From contig NZ_JAIRBM010000029.1 of NCBI RefSeq assembly GCF_020089865.1, forward strand, positions 1 through 51,167: a DNA stretch of 51,167 nt, read 5' to 3'. Origin of the DNA: Microvirga puerhi (GTDB lineage Bacteria > Pseudomonadota > Alphaproteobacteria > Rhizobiales > Beijerinckiaceae). Below are positions 34,894 through 43,847 of this stretch, piece after piece. Numbering within the stretch: the stretch's first letter is position 1; every line of letters starts with the position of its first letter. A model generated the notes under the pieces. The model searched no databases, was not told the DNA's origin, and saw only the letters and a list, made by a program, of their open reading frames with translations. The position numbers were made by a program, and so were the translations under genes.

Positions 34894-35736
34894 TCACGCG
34901 GCCACAATCGCCTTGAGCTTCTGCGCATCCTGAGGAACTGCGCTTTTCACATCGTTGTCGAAGTAGACGTAAGTATCGCGCCTTTCCCGGCGCCAGTGAT
35001 CGAGTTTCTTTGCCCAGCTCTGCAGCGTGTTGGGACTGTAGTGCCCGGCATAGCGCCCCGCGGTCCCGTGGGCGCGGATATAGACGAAATCGGCCGTCGC
35101 GACCCATGGGGCCGGTGCAGCCTCGTGATCCGAGATGCAGAGCGCCGTGTTATGGTCGCGAAGCAGGTCGAGGGCGGGCTCCTCGTACCAGCTCGGATGA
35201 CGGAACTCGACCACGCATCGGCGATGCGCCGGGATATGCTTCAGGCAGCGCGCCAGCCTCTGAAGGTTCTCCGATTCGGCCCGGAAGGTCGGCGGTAGCT
35301 GAAACAGGACGGGACCGAAGGCCGGGCCGAGCCCAGCCATGCGGCCGAAAATCAAACGGATGCTGTCCTCGACGTCCTTCAGTCGCTTGAGATGGGTGAT
35401 GAAGCGGGATGCCTTCCAGGCGAACAGGAAGCCTCGCGGCGCGCTTTCGCGCCATGCCTTGACGGCCCTTTCCGTAGGCAGGCGGTAAAAGGAATTGTTG
35501 ATCTCGGTGGTATTGAAATGTTCAACGTAAAAGGACAGGAAATCCTTCGGTTTCACATCGGGCAGGTAGAAGGGGCCGATCCAGCTCTTGTAATGCCATC
35601 CCGACGTGCCGATGCGCTGCTCGGCTGTGAGCCCATGACCGGCCTTGCTCGGAGAGAGGGTGCGGCTGGGATCCCGGCTTGCCGAGCGCGCGATGGATTT
35701 AGGGTGAGATGCGGATCGTCCGCGAGGCTTGGACAT
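34894..35736 (-). CDS. DUF72 family protein
   Basis: The 280-residue protein has the DUF72 (YecE-like) TIM-barrel pattern: RIGTSGWHYKSWIGPFY, VEHFNTTEINNSFYRLP, FLFAWKASRFITH, GPVLFQLPP and VEFRHPSWY. The biochemical role is unknown, although a nuclease-like or isomerase-like barrel has been suggested. An Arg/Ser-rich N-terminal extension of about 40 residues precedes the domain and has no alternative start. The frame continues antisense through proA but that part is not real. Its start codon overlaps the first codon of proA on the other strand. Confidence 0.87.
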   Translation of the reverse strand: MSKPRGRSASHPKSIARSASRDPSRTLSPSKAGHGLTAEQRIGTSGWHYKSWIGPFYLPDVKPKDFLSFYVEHFNTTEINNSFYRLPTERAVKAWRESAPRGFLFAWKASRFITHLKRLKDVEDSIRLIFGRMAGLGPAFGPVLFQLPPTFRAESENLQRLARCLKHIPAHRRCVVEFRHPSWYEEPALDLLRDHNTALCISDHEAAPAPWVATADFVYIRAHGTAGRYAGHYSPNTLQSWAKKLDHWRRERRDTYVYFDNDVKSAVPQDAQKLKAIVAA

Positions 35737-37072
35737 GGATGATACTCTGATCGTGAGCGGGGCCGACCCCGCTGACCGACTCAACGCCGCCGCTGCGGAT
35801 TCGGTTGGAGCGCAGGACATCCCGGCCCTGCTCAACGCGTTGGGACGTCGGGCGCGCAAGGCGGCCCGCCGTCTCGCCACCGCCACTGCTGCCGAGAAGG
35901 AGGCGGGGTTGATGGCCATGGCCCGGCGAATTCGCCTTCGGGCCGACGCGATCCTGGCTGCCAACCGAGAGGATCTGGCTGCGGCTCGGGCGAGGGGGCA
36001 GACGCCCGCCTTCCTCGATCGCCTCACCCTCGATCCCGCGCGGCTGGAAGAGATTGCGAAAGCCGTGGAGAGCATCGCCGCGCTGCCCGACCCGGTCGGG
36101 CGGGTTCTCGCCGCGTTCGAGCGGCCCAATGGGCTCCTGATCGAGCGCGTCGCGACGCCCTTAGGGGTCGTCGGCGTGATCTTCGAAAGCCGGCCGAACG
36201 TGACCGCCGATGCGGGAGCACTGTGTCTCAAGGCCGGCAACGCGGCGATCCTGCGGACTGGGTCGGAAAGCTTCCGAACCTCCATGGCCATCGCCGAAGC
36301 GATGGGAGAGGGGTTGGAGGAGGTGGGCCTTCCCGCTGATGGGATCCGCCTCGTGCCGACTCGCGACCGCGCTGCCGTGGGGGCCATGCTCGCCGGTCTG
36401 GACGGCAATATCGACGTGATCGTGCCGCGTGGCGGCAAGAGCCTCGTGGCCCGGGTGCAGGAGGAGGCGCGGGTTCCCGTCTTCGCTCATCTCGAAGGCA
36501 TCTGCCATGTGTTCGTTCATGCGAAGGCCGATCTCGCCATGGCCGAGAGGATCGTCCTCAACGCCAAGATGCGCCGCACCGGGATCTGCGGCTCGGCCGA
36601 GACGCTTCTGGTCGACCGGGCCTGTGCCGGAACCCATCTGAAGCCCCTGGTGATGATGCTGCTCGATGCCGGCTGCGCCGTGCGGGGCGATGCAACCGCT
36701 CAGACGGTTGACGCACGGGTATCGCCCGCCACCGAAGAGGATTGGCGGACGGAATATCTCGACGCGATCATCTCCGTCCGGGTGGTGGATGGCCTGTCGG
36801 CCGCGATCGATCATATTGAGACCTACAGCTCGCACCACACGGAGTCCATCGTGACCGACGACGATGAGGCGGCGGAACGCTTCCTGGCCGAAGTGGATTC
36901 AGCCATCGTCCTGCATAATGCCTCGACGCAATTCGCCGATGGCGGCGAGTTCGGATTCGGAGCGGAGATCGGCATCGCGACGGGGCGCATGCATGCCCGC
37001 GGTCCGGTAGGCGTCGAGCAATTGACCTCTTTCAAATACCGTATCCGTGGTTCGGGCCAGACGCGTCCGTGA
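35735..37072 (+). CDS. proA: Gamma-glutamyl phosphate reductase
   Basis: The protein reduces glutamyl phosphate with NADPH to the semialdehyde, the second step of proline synthesis, supplied by ProB. It belongs to the aldehyde-dehydrogenase superfamily: VIFESRPNVTADAGAL, KAGNAAILRTGSES and the catalytic cysteine in RRTGICGSAE. From the ATG at 35735 it has 445 residues; a GTG at 35753 would shorten a poorly conserved start. GAGG lies before 35735. The stop overlaps the GTG of nadD. Confidence 0.93.
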   Translation: MDDTLIVSGADPADRLNAAAADSVGAQDIPALLNALGRRARKAARRLATATAAEKEAGLMAMARRIRLRADAILAANREDLAAARARGQTPAFLDRLTLDPARLEEIAKAVESIAALPDPVGRVLAAFERPNGLLIERVATPLGVVGVIFESRPNVTADAGALCLKAGNAAILRTGSESFRTSMAIAEAMGEGLEEVGLPADGIRLVPTRDRAAVGAMLAGLDGNIDVIVPRGGKSLVARVQEEARVPVFAHLEGICHVFVHAKADLAMAERIVLNAKMRRTGICGSAETLLVDRACAGTHLKPLVMMLLDAGCAVRGDATAQTVDARVSPATEEDWRTEYLDAIISVRVVDGLSAAIDHIETYSSHHTESIVTDDDEAAERFLAEVDSAIVLHNASTQFADGGEFGFGAEIGIATGRMHARGPVGVEQLTSFKYRIRGSGQTRP

Positions 37073-37725
37073 GATTGCCGCCGTCGAAGTTTCGCTTGAG
37101 GCCGTCAGGTCTCGCCCGTCTGCCCTATGCCGCGCCAGGGATGCGGATCGGGCTCTATGGCGGGTCTTTCAACCCAGCCCACGGGGGCCATCGGCTCGTC
37201 AGCATGCTGGCGCTCAAGCGCCTGGGGCTCGATCGGGTCTGGTGGATCGTCACGCCGGGCAATCCGCTGAAGGACCCGGGAGAACTGGCCTCGACGGCCG
37301 AGCGGGCGCAGGAGGCGCGGCGCATCGCCAATCATCCCCGCATCGACGTCACCGTCTTCGAAGAGGCGATTGGGGCCCGCTACACCATCGATACGCTGAC
37401 CTATCTGACACGCCGGCATCCTGGCGTCCGCTTCGTCTGGATCATGGGAGCGGACAATTTGGCCAGTTTCCATCGCTGGCGTGGCTGGCAGCGGATTGCC
37501 GGGATGATGCCGATGGCCGTGATCGACCGGCCACGCTGGACTTTGAAGGCCATGAACTCCCGGGCGGCGCTCGCTCTGTCGAAGGCCCGCATTCCGGAGA
37601 GCGCGGCTGCAGCCTTGGCTGATCTTGCTCCGCCGGCCTGGGTCTTCCTGCATGGCCCGCGCTCCTTCCTTTCCTCCACTGACCTTCGCCGTTTGCGACG
37701 AACTTCTCCCGTCGGGGGACGTTGA
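37069..37725 (+). CDS. nadD: Nicotinate-nucleotide adenylyltransferase
   Basis: The protein adenylates nicotinate mononucleotide in NAD synthesis. It has the nucleotidyltransferase motif GGSFNPAHGGH (31-41) and a C-terminal SSTDLRRL, matching the ISSTxLR motif. The mid segment FVWIMGADNLASFHRW is typical. The GTG start at 37069 overlaps the proA stop and gives 218 residues; the conserved MRIGLYGG begins at residue 25, as in other Hyphomicrobiales. Confidence 0.94.
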   Translation: MRLPPSKFRLRPSGLARLPYAAPGMRIGLYGGSFNPAHGGHRLVSMLALKRLGLDRVWWIVTPGNPLKDPGELASTAERAQEARRIANHPRIDVTVFEEAIGARYTIDTLTYLTRRHPGVRFVWIMGADNLASFHRWRGWQRIAGMMPMAVIDRPRWTLKAMNSRAALALSKARIPESAAAALADLAPPAWVFLHGPRSFLSSTDLRRLRRTSPVGGR

Positions 37726-37789
37726 AAAAGAGTGCCGTTCGACATTATCTTAGAGTCACGGCGCATGATGTGGCGCTGGTTGAAAGGGT

Positions 37790-38206
37790 TTGAACCTGAA
37801 CCGACTATCTTCGTTTGAAGCGGAACTGAATCCGCTTCCCCTTCTCTCCGGAGCGGAGGCTCCGCAGGGTGAGGACATTCAGGCCGTCGCATTGGCCAGC
37901 CTCGAGGATATGAAAGCCGAGAATACGGTCGAGATCGACCTTGCCGGCAAAACCTCGCTTGCAGACACCATGATCATCACATCGGGACGTTCCCAGCGTC
38001 ATGTGGGCGCGATCGCCGATCGCTTGGTCAAGGATCTCAAGGACAAGGGCTTCGGGAACGCACGCGTCGAGGGGCTGCCCGCCTGCGACTGGGTGCTGAT
38101 CGATGCCGGCGACATCCTGGTTCACATTTTCCGTCCGGAGGTTCGTAGCTTCTACAACCTCGAGAAGATGTGGGGCGCCGACCGTCCGCAAGACCGCGCC
38201 AGCTGA
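37790..38206 (+). CDS. rsfS: Ribosomal silencing factor RsfS
   Basis: The family binds L14 and blocks subunit joining when nutrients are low. Visible pattern: ALASLEDMKAENTVEIDLAG, then TSLADTMIITSGRSQRHVGA, and VEGLPACDWVLIDAGD followed by VHIFRPEVRSFYNLEKMW. The start is uncertain: the TTG at 37790 is the only usual start in frame before the conserved region, with GAAAGG nearby. It has 138 residues. The nadD-rsfS-rlmH order is conserved. Confidence 0.9.
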   Translation: MNLNRLSSFEAELNPLPLLSGAEAPQGEDIQAVALASLEDMKAENTVEIDLAGKTSLADTMIITSGRSQRHVGAIADRLVKDLKDKGFGNARVEGLPACDWVLIDAGDILVHIFRPEVRSFYNLEKMWGADRPQDRAS

Positions 38207-38221
38207 CGGGAAACACAAGCG

Positions 38222-38716
38222 TTGCGGTTGAGCTTGCTGGCCGTGGGCCGACTCAAGAGTGGCCCCGAGCGGGAGCTGGTCGAGCGCTATAGACAGCGGA
38301 TCGAGGCGATGGGCCGCAGCCTCGGCATAACCGGTCTCGATATGGTCGAGCTTCCGGAAAGCCGGGCGCGTCGCGATGACGACCGCAGGTCCGAGGAGGC
38401 GGCGGCGCTTCTGGAAAGGGCTGGCCAAGCTTTTCTCATCGCCTTCGACGAACGTGGCAAGAGTCCGCCGAGCGAGGCATTCGCGGAGCGAATCAGACAA
38501 TGGCGGGACGAGGGGGCTCCGGGGGTCGCCTGTGTGATTGGCGGGCCGGACGGGCTCGATCCTCAGATTCTCAGAAAAGCCAAATCGGTGGTGTCCTTCG
38601 GGGCACTCACCATGCCGCATCAGATTGTGCGGGCACTTGTGGCCGAGCAGCTTTATAGAGCGCTGACAATCATCGCCGGTCACCCTTATCATCGTGCCGG
38701 CCACGACGATACGTAA
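38222..38716 (+). CDS. rlmH: 23S rRNA pseudouridine-1915 N3-methyltransferase RlmH
   Basis: The 164-residue SPOUT methyltransferase acts on helix 69 of 23S rRNA in 70S ribosomes. It begins RLSLLAVGRLKSGPERELV after a TTG start. The knotted SAM site is seen in FLIAFDERGK, VIGGPDGLDP and LTMPHQIVRALVAEQLYRA; the end is HPYHRAGHD. It lies 15 bases after rsfS and three bases before the EnvC gene, so the genes are co-transcribed. Confidence 0.95.
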   Translation: MRLSLLAVGRLKSGPERELVERYRQRIEAMGRSLGITGLDMVELPESRARRDDDRRSEEAAALLERAGQAFLIAFDERGKSPPSEAFAERIRQWRDEGAPGVACVIGGPDGLDPQILRKAKSVVSFGALTMPHQIVRALVAEQLYRALTIIAGHPYHRAGHDDT

Positions 38717-38719
38717 GGG

Positions 38720-40075
38720 ATGATCCGCTTTCCGTCTCCGCTCCCGCGCAAGGCTCTCGGCCTTGCAGTATGTTCGATGTTTCTCGCGCTGGGAGCTGTC
38801 CAGGCTCAGCAGGCGCAGCCGCCTGCGCCGACTGCACCGGCCGTTCCCCCCGAAACGGTCGAGCAAAAGAATCAGCGCGAAAAGGACCTGAAGGTTCTCG
38901 AAGAGGCGATGGCGGCGAGCGCCGAGGCGCGACGGAGGCTGGAGACTGAGGTCGCGGCAATCGGAGCTGATCGGGCGAAACTCAACGCGGCCTTGATCGA
39001 TACGGCGGGTCGCGTCCGTGCGACGGAGGACCGCATTCGGGACCTGGAGCAGCGCCTTCAGGACCTGACGTCAAGCGAAGCAGCGACCCGACGGTCCCTG
39101 GAAAGCCGCCGCGGCATTATCGTCGAGGTGTTCGCGGCTCTCCAGCGGATGGGACGTCGGCCGCCGCCGGCGGTCCTCGTCCGCCCGGAGGACATGCTCG
39201 AGGCGGTCCGTGCCTCGATTCTGCTCGGGGCCGTGCTGCCGGAGCTGCGCGCGGAGGCCGAGACCCTCGTAAGCGATCTCGGAGAGCTTGTCCGCCTGAA
39301 GAACGCCATCACCACCGACCGTACGACCCTCAGCGGGGAGCTAAAAGCCCTCAATACCGAGCAGGAGCGCCTCACCGCCCTTGTCGATGCCCGGCAGAAG
39401 CGCCTGGCCGAGGCGGAGAAAAGCATGGGGGCCGAGAAGGAAAGGGCCGCCAATCTGGCTCAACAGGCCGGCACTCTCAAAGAGTTGATCGACCGTATGG
39501 AAAAGGAAATCTCCGGCGCCCAGCGGGCCGCCGAGGAGGCCCGCAAGGCTGCGGAAGCTCAGGAGAAAGAAGCCCGGTCCCGGTTCGCCCAGGCCGCTTT
39601 CCAGGATCCGGCGCGCCTTGCTCCGAAAGTCCCGTTTTCTGCCGCAAAAGGCCTGCTTCCAAGGCCTGTCAGCGGCGATGTCGTGCAGGAATTCGGCATT
39701 TCCGACGGCTATGGCGGAACGACGCGCGGCATTTCGATCACGACCCGTCAGAAGGCATCTATCGTATCACCGGCGGACGGCTGGGTTGCCTTTGCCGGAC
39801 CGTTCCGGTCTTATGGGCGACTCTTGATCATCAATGCCGGCGGGGGGTATTATTTGCTCCTGGCCGGAATGGACCAGATCAATGTCGACGTCGGGCAGTT
39901 CGTGCTCGCTGGAGAACCGGTTGCCGCGATGGGAGACACCTCTCTCATTTCCTTGGCGGGCGGTGCCATAGAAAAGAACAATCCGATTCTCTATGTAGAG
40001 TTTAGGAAAGACGGCGGTTCGATCGATCCAGGTCCATGGTGGGCGAAATCGCAAGGCGAGAAGGTTCGCGGATAA
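38720..40075 (+). CDS. envC: Murein hydrolase activator EnvC-like protein
   Basis: The 451-residue protein has an N-terminal signal peptide (cleavage near AVQA-QQ), long coiled coils (about 50-290) and a C-terminal LytM/M23-like domain (about 330-440). The metal-binding His and Asp of active M23 peptidases are absent: where the family has an HGxG segment this has NAGGGYYLLLAG. This is as in EnvC, which activates amidases and does not cut. It acts in the periplasm at the division septum. The stop shares one base with the ctpA start (TAATG). Confidence 0.9.
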   Translation: MIRFPSPLPRKALGLAVCSMFLALGAVQAQQAQPPAPTAPAVPPETVEQKNQREKDLKVLEEAMAASAEARRRLETEVAAIGADRAKLNAALIDTAGRVRATEDRIRDLEQRLQDLTSSEAATRRSLESRRGIIVEVFAALQRMGRRPPPAVLVRPEDMLEAVRASILLGAVLPELRAEAETLVSDLGELVRLKNAITTDRTTLSGELKALNTEQERLTALVDARQKRLAEAEKSMGAEKERAANLAQQAGTLKELIDRMEKEISGAQRAAEEARKAAEAQEKEARSRFAQAAFQDPARLAPKVPFSAAKGLLPRPVSGDVVQEFGISDGYGGTTRGISITTRQKASIVSPADGWVAFAGPFRSYGRLLIINAGGGYYLLLAGMDQINVDVGQFVLAGEPVAAMGDTSLISLAGGAIEKNNPILYVEFRKDGGSIDPGPWWAKSQGEKVRG

Positions 40076-41391
40076 TGCGCAAAGTGTCCCTTTTAATTCT
40101 AGGTGCGGTGATAGGCGCCGGCGGCATGTCGGCGGTGTCGCAGACCAGCTTGCTGTCCTCGACGAGTGCGATTGCCGCCTCCGCGGATACATACCGGCAG
40201 CTGAGCCTCTTCGGCGATGTCTTCGAGAAGATCCGGACCGACTATGTCGAAAAGCCGGATGAATCGAAGCTGGTCGAGTCGGCGATCAATGGCATGCTGA
40301 CCTCACTGGACCCGCATTCCAGCTACATGGATGCGAAGAGCTTCCGTGACATGCAGGTCCAGACCCGCGGCGAGTTCGGTGGCCTCGGCATCGAGGTCAC
40401 CATGGAGGACGGCCTCGTGAAGGTCGTGGCTCCGATCGACGAAACCCCGGCATCCCGGGCCGGTATCCTGGCCAACGACATCATTACCCAGATCAATGGT
40501 GAGCAGGTCCAGGGCCTTAACCTGAACCAGGCCGTGGATAAGATGCGCGGCCCCATCAACTCGTCCGTGACGCTGAAGATCCAGCGCAAGGAAGCGAAGG
40601 ATCCGATCGAGGTGAAGCTCACCCGCGAGACGATCAAGGTTCGGCCGGTGCGGGCGCGTGCCGAGGGCGATATCGGTGTTCTGCGCATCACCCAGTTCAA
40701 TGAGCAGACCTACGAGGGTCTCCGCGCCGGTATCGAGAAGCTGACGAGCGATATCGGAGCCGACAAGCTCACCGGTTTCGTCATCGATCTGCGCAACAAT
40801 CCGGGTGGTCTCCTCGATCAGGCGATCATGGTCTCCGATGCGTTCCTGGATCGCGGCGAGATCGTCTCGACCCGTAGCCGCAACCCGGAGGATACGCAGC
40901 GCTTCACGGCCAAGGGTGGTGACCTGACGAAGGGTAAGCCGCTCGTGGTGCTCGTGAATGGCGGCTCCGCTTCCGCTTCGGAAATCGTCGCCGGTGCTCT
41001 GCAGGATCACAAGCGCGCGACGGTGCTCGGAACCCGCTCCTTCGGCAAAGGCTCCGTGCAGACCATTATCCCGCTCGGTGGCAACGGTGCCGTGCGCCTG
41101 ACGACGGCACGTTACTACACGCCGTCCGGCCGCTCGATTCAGGCGAAGGGAATCGAGCCGGACCAGGAGGTCACACAGGACATCCCGGACGAGCTGAAGG
41201 GCAAGGATGAGACCAAGGGCGAAGCCGGTCTGCGTGGTCACCTCATGAATGGCGGCGAGAAGGACGAGCGCGGCGGGTCTTCGGCCTATGTCCCGCCGGA
41301 TCCGGCAAAGGACAAGCAGCTCACTGCCGCCTATGACTTCCTGCACGGGGTGCGCAAGGGCGCTGCCAACACGACCAACGTGCCGAACTGA
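40075..41391 (+). CDS. ctpA: S41-family C-terminal processing peptidase
   Basis: The 438-residue protein has a signal anchor at the N terminus, a PDZ domain (about 85-175) and an S41 protease domain. The catalytic Ser-Lys dyad matches CtpB spacing: S300 in GGSASASE and K325 in SFGKGSVQ, with Q329. It trims periplasmic proteins at their C terminus and often acts with cell-wall enzymes. The start at 40075 overlaps the EnvC stop; the upstream in-frame ATG at 40036 would overlap the EnvC gene. A strong terminator follows. Confidence 0.95.
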   Translation: MRKVSLLILGAVIGAGGMSAVSQTSLLSSTSAIAASADTYRQLSLFGDVFEKIRTDYVEKPDESKLVESAINGMLTSLDPHSSYMDAKSFRDMQVQTRGEFGGLGIEVTMEDGLVKVVAPIDETPASRAGILANDIITQINGEQVQGLNLNQAVDKMRGPINSSVTLKIQRKEAKDPIEVKLTRETIKVRPVRARAEGDIGVLRITQFNEQTYEGLRAGIEKLTSDIGADKLTGFVIDLRNNPGGLLDQAIMVSDAFLDRGEIVSTRSRNPEDTQRFTAKGGDLTKGKPLVVLVNGGSASASEIVAGALQDHKRATVLGTRSFGKGSVQTIIPLGGNGAVRLTTARYYTPSGRSIQAKGIEPDQEVTQDIPDELKGKDETKGEAGLRGHLMNGGEKDERGGSSAYVPPDPAKDKQLTAAYDFLHGVRKGAANTTNVPN

Positions 41392-41421
41392 ATCGTTGTT
41401 ACAGACGATCCGAAAACAGGG

Positions 41422-41454
41422 CCCGGCGGTGAGGAACCGCCGGGTCTTTCTTTT
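41422..41454 (+). terminator. Rho-independent terminator after ctpA
   Basis: A 9-bp perfect stem (CCCGGCGGT/ACCGCCGGG) with a 5-base loop is followed by TCTTTCTTTT. It lies 30 bases after the ctpA stop. Confidence 0.92.
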
Positions 41455-41605
41455 GGTCGATGCATGAGCGCACAGAAAGGCTTGTGCCTGACGAAACGCC
41501 ACGGCACTCTTGCAGCCTGCTTCGGAACCAACACACGCATCCCGCGATCATAACAGGATGGCTTGGTGTGGGGCACGAGCATCTGCGAACGGGAGGTCAG
41601 ATCTG

Positions 41606-42148
41606 ATGAGAGGCGCGAGAGGACAGCAGGCCAGGACAGATCTTCCCTATCGTGCCTGTGTCGGCGTCATGCTTCTCAATCGACAAGGCCAAGTTTTCAT
41701 CGGCCGTCGAAGGTCCGAGGGGGGCGGGGACCACGTGTCCGACGGCTATGCCTGGCAGATGCCGCAGGGAGGCATCGATCCCGGCGAGGAGCCCTATCAG
41801 GCTGCCCTGAGGGAGCTCTACGAGGAGACGAACGTTCGGTCCGTCAAGCTTCTGGCGGAGGCCCCCGAATGGTATTCCTACGACCTGCCGTCCATGGTCG
41901 CCGGTCGCGCTTGGCGTGGACGCTATCGCGGCCAGACGCAGAAATGGTTCGCGTTCCGGTTCGAGGGCGATGAGAGCGAAATCGAGGTCCAGCATCCGGG
42001 CGGCGGCCATCATCGCCCCGAATTCGATGAATGGCGCTGGGAAGAGATGCGTCTCCTTCCCGAACTGATCATACCCTTCAAGCGGCCGGTCTACGAGAAC
42101 GTGGTCGGCGTCTTCCGCCACTTGGAGGCAGGTAGCGCAGGGCGGTGA
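41606..42148 (+). CDS. rppH: RNA pyrophosphohydrolase RppH
   Basis: The 180-residue Nudix hydrolase removes pyrophosphate from the 5' end of mRNA and starts decay. The Nudix box spans residues 55-77 (GGIDPGEEPYQ, then RELYEET). The family hallmarks are RACVGVMLLN at the start, WQMPQGGI and, near the end, EFDEWRWEEM. The start at 41606 is chosen because GGGAGG (41591-41596) lies nine bases upstream; the longer frame begins at 41510. Confidence 0.93.
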   Translation: MRGARGQQARTDLPYRACVGVMLLNRQGQVFIGRRRSEGGGDHVSDGYAWQMPQGGIDPGEEPYQAALRELYEETNVRSVKLLAEAPEWYSYDLPSMVAGRAWRGRYRGQTQKWFAFRFEGDESEIEVQHPGGGHHRPEFDEWRWEEMRLLPELIIPFKRPVYENVVGVFRHLEAGSAGR

Positions 42149-42611
42149 GCGGCGTAACCATCGCCCAGGTCGTCTTCCAATCTGTGGACGAAATATCCCA
42201 AGGGCGGTGTGGCCACCTTGTGCCTATGTCGTGGTGCTTCCCGCAGGATTCTCAGCAGATTTTTGATGAAACTGATGAAACCCCATCAAGCGAGATATTT
42301 GCCGCATTTGCATCGCCCTCCAGTTGGGCGCGATAAGCTTCGGCAGTGGGCGCCGAGATAATTGTAGTGCCCATGACCGCCCATCGAGCAGACTTCGGAA
42401 CTCCCGTTTCGATAAAATGAGAAGAAATTCGTCGATGACTACCAAGTATGTAGTCCCATTCCCGCAGTTGCTTGTCGTGGCTCATGTAGAGCAGCATCCC
42501 GACTGCGAGAAACCCACTGTGATCTAGAGGGGAGGCGCCCAAAACGTATGGCGGGCATTTTAACCATCGACTACAAGTTATGTTGGGGCGCCTAAGAAAG
42601 TCGAAAGCTGG
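42149..42611. other. Gap after rppH
   Basis: About 460 bases lie between rppH and the hydrolase-like gene. A minus-strand frame (42252-42710) contains a plausible stretch (VPKSARWAVMGTTIISAPTA), but it has no ribosome-binding site and overlaps the next gene. The sequence is less GC-rich than its flanks. It may hold a decayed gene; I cannot support one. Confidence 0.4.
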
Positions 42612-43847
42612 ATGCGAATGGCGGATAGGGTCACGTCGACAAGGCTGGTTTTCCATGTCGGCGGTTATGATCCCCGATCGCCAGAGCGCGTACATCGACG
42701 CTTCGTGCAAGAGTTGCGTCGTTTCGAGGCGACCTGGTCAGTAAAAGCCGTCGCGTCTGAGCCAATCATTACGGCTGACGAGGCGCGCTGGAACCTCCTG
42801 ACGGAGGGCCCGAATTGGCGGGTGAAAACCGACTATCGTTTGGTCCGCTGGGACGACCTGATCGAATCGTCGGAACGTGGATCGTTGTGGCGAAGGATTC
42901 CGCGTGGCGTTCACGCCTTTACCGATTTCCTCGCCGGGGGGGCGCTCGGTGCGTATCTGCGCACCAACTGGCGTTATGCAGGTTTCTTCCTTTATCCGGT
43001 GGTCTTGCTCGCGGTCTTGGTTGCCGTAGCGGTACTTGTCGGAGTGTTCGTCGGGCGCGTGAGTGGTGTTGCTTCGGCTGGAATCCTTGTCGGCGTTGCG
43101 GCCTTCGCAGGCTTGATCCATTGGCCGGGGCGCTGGCTGCACCTGCCGCTGCTTTTCGATGATTGGAATTTTTCGCGGGCCTATATCAAGGCGCTCGATC
43201 CTGTCCTTGATCGTCGCCTTGAACGCATAGCGCACGAGGTCGTTGCAGCGGCAAGGGACCTGAGGGCTGAGGAGATCGTCCTGGTCGGGCATAGCCTCGG
43301 AGCGGTGCTTGCTGTCGATATTCTCGATCGAGCCTTGTCGCTTTATCCCGCGCTCGGTCGAAGCGACACGCGCGTGGTCCTGTTGTCGGTCGGATCCTCA
43401 ATCCTCAAGATCGGGCTGCACCGGGGAGCGAGCCGTTTTCGCGCCGCTCTTCAGCGTGTGGCGAATGCCGAAGGGGTGGTCTGGGGCGAGTACCAGGCCC
43501 TTACCGATGTCATGAATTTCTACAAGACAAACCCGGTCGCATGCCTTGGGCTGGCCACTGAGAGGTCTCCCGTGGTTCGCGTGGTGCGCATCAGGCGCAT
43601 GCTTGAACCCGCGGCCTACAGACGTATCCGGCGCAACTTCTTCCGCGTGCATTGCCAGTTCGTCCGAGCAAACGATTGCCGGACATCGTACGATTATTTC
43701 ATGTTCCTGTGCGGTCCGCTGCCCGCAGCCGTGCAGATCCATTCCCCGACCGGCGCAATGTCGGCTATTGGGTCGGACGGGTGCCTTCTCGATATCAATT
43801 CCGGCGAGGCATCCTTTCTTGAGCGTGCAGAAAGGGCTGCCCATTGA
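42612..43847 (+). CDS. Membrane protein with alpha/beta-hydrolase lipase motif
   Basis: The 411-residue protein has two or three hydrophobic helices at about residues 120-175 and then a hydrolase part with the nucleophile elbow GHSLG (VLVGHSLGAVLAVDIL). Family not identified; a membrane-anchored esterase or lipase is the best guess. The start at 42612 or 42618 is uncertain because the ribosome-binding site is weak. The stop overlaps the start of the ICMT-family gene. Confidence 0.75.
   Translation: MRMADRVTSTRLVFHVGGYDPRSPERVHRRFVQELRRFEATWSVKAVASEPIITADEARWNLLTEGPNWRVKTDYRLVRWDDLIESSERGSLWRRIPRGVHAFTDFLAGGALGAYLRTNWRYAGFFLYPVVLLAVLVAVAVLVGVFVGRVSGVASAGILVGVAAFAGLIHWPGRWLHLPLLFDDWNFSRAYIKALDPVLDRRLERIAHEVVAAARDLRAEEIVLVGHSLGAVLAVDILDRALSLYPALGRSDTRVVLLSVGSSILKIGLHRGASRFRAALQRVANAEGVVWGEYQALTDVMNFYKTNPVACLGLATERSPVVRVVRIRRMLEPAAYRRIRRNFFRVHCQFVRANDCRTSYDYFMFLCGPLPAAVQIHSPTGAMSAIGSDGCLLDINSGEASFLERAERAAH

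Noticed and set aside
34894..36438. A 514-residue version of the DUF72 protein
   Set aside because: The additional N-terminal part is antisense to proA, Arg/Ser/Ala-rich and unlike the family; the DUF72 start at 35736 suffices.
42252..42710. A 152-residue minus-strand frame after rppH
   Set aside because: It overlaps the start of the hydrolase-like gene by about 100 bases, has no ribosome-binding site, and only its second half looks natural. It may be a decayed gene but is not supportable.
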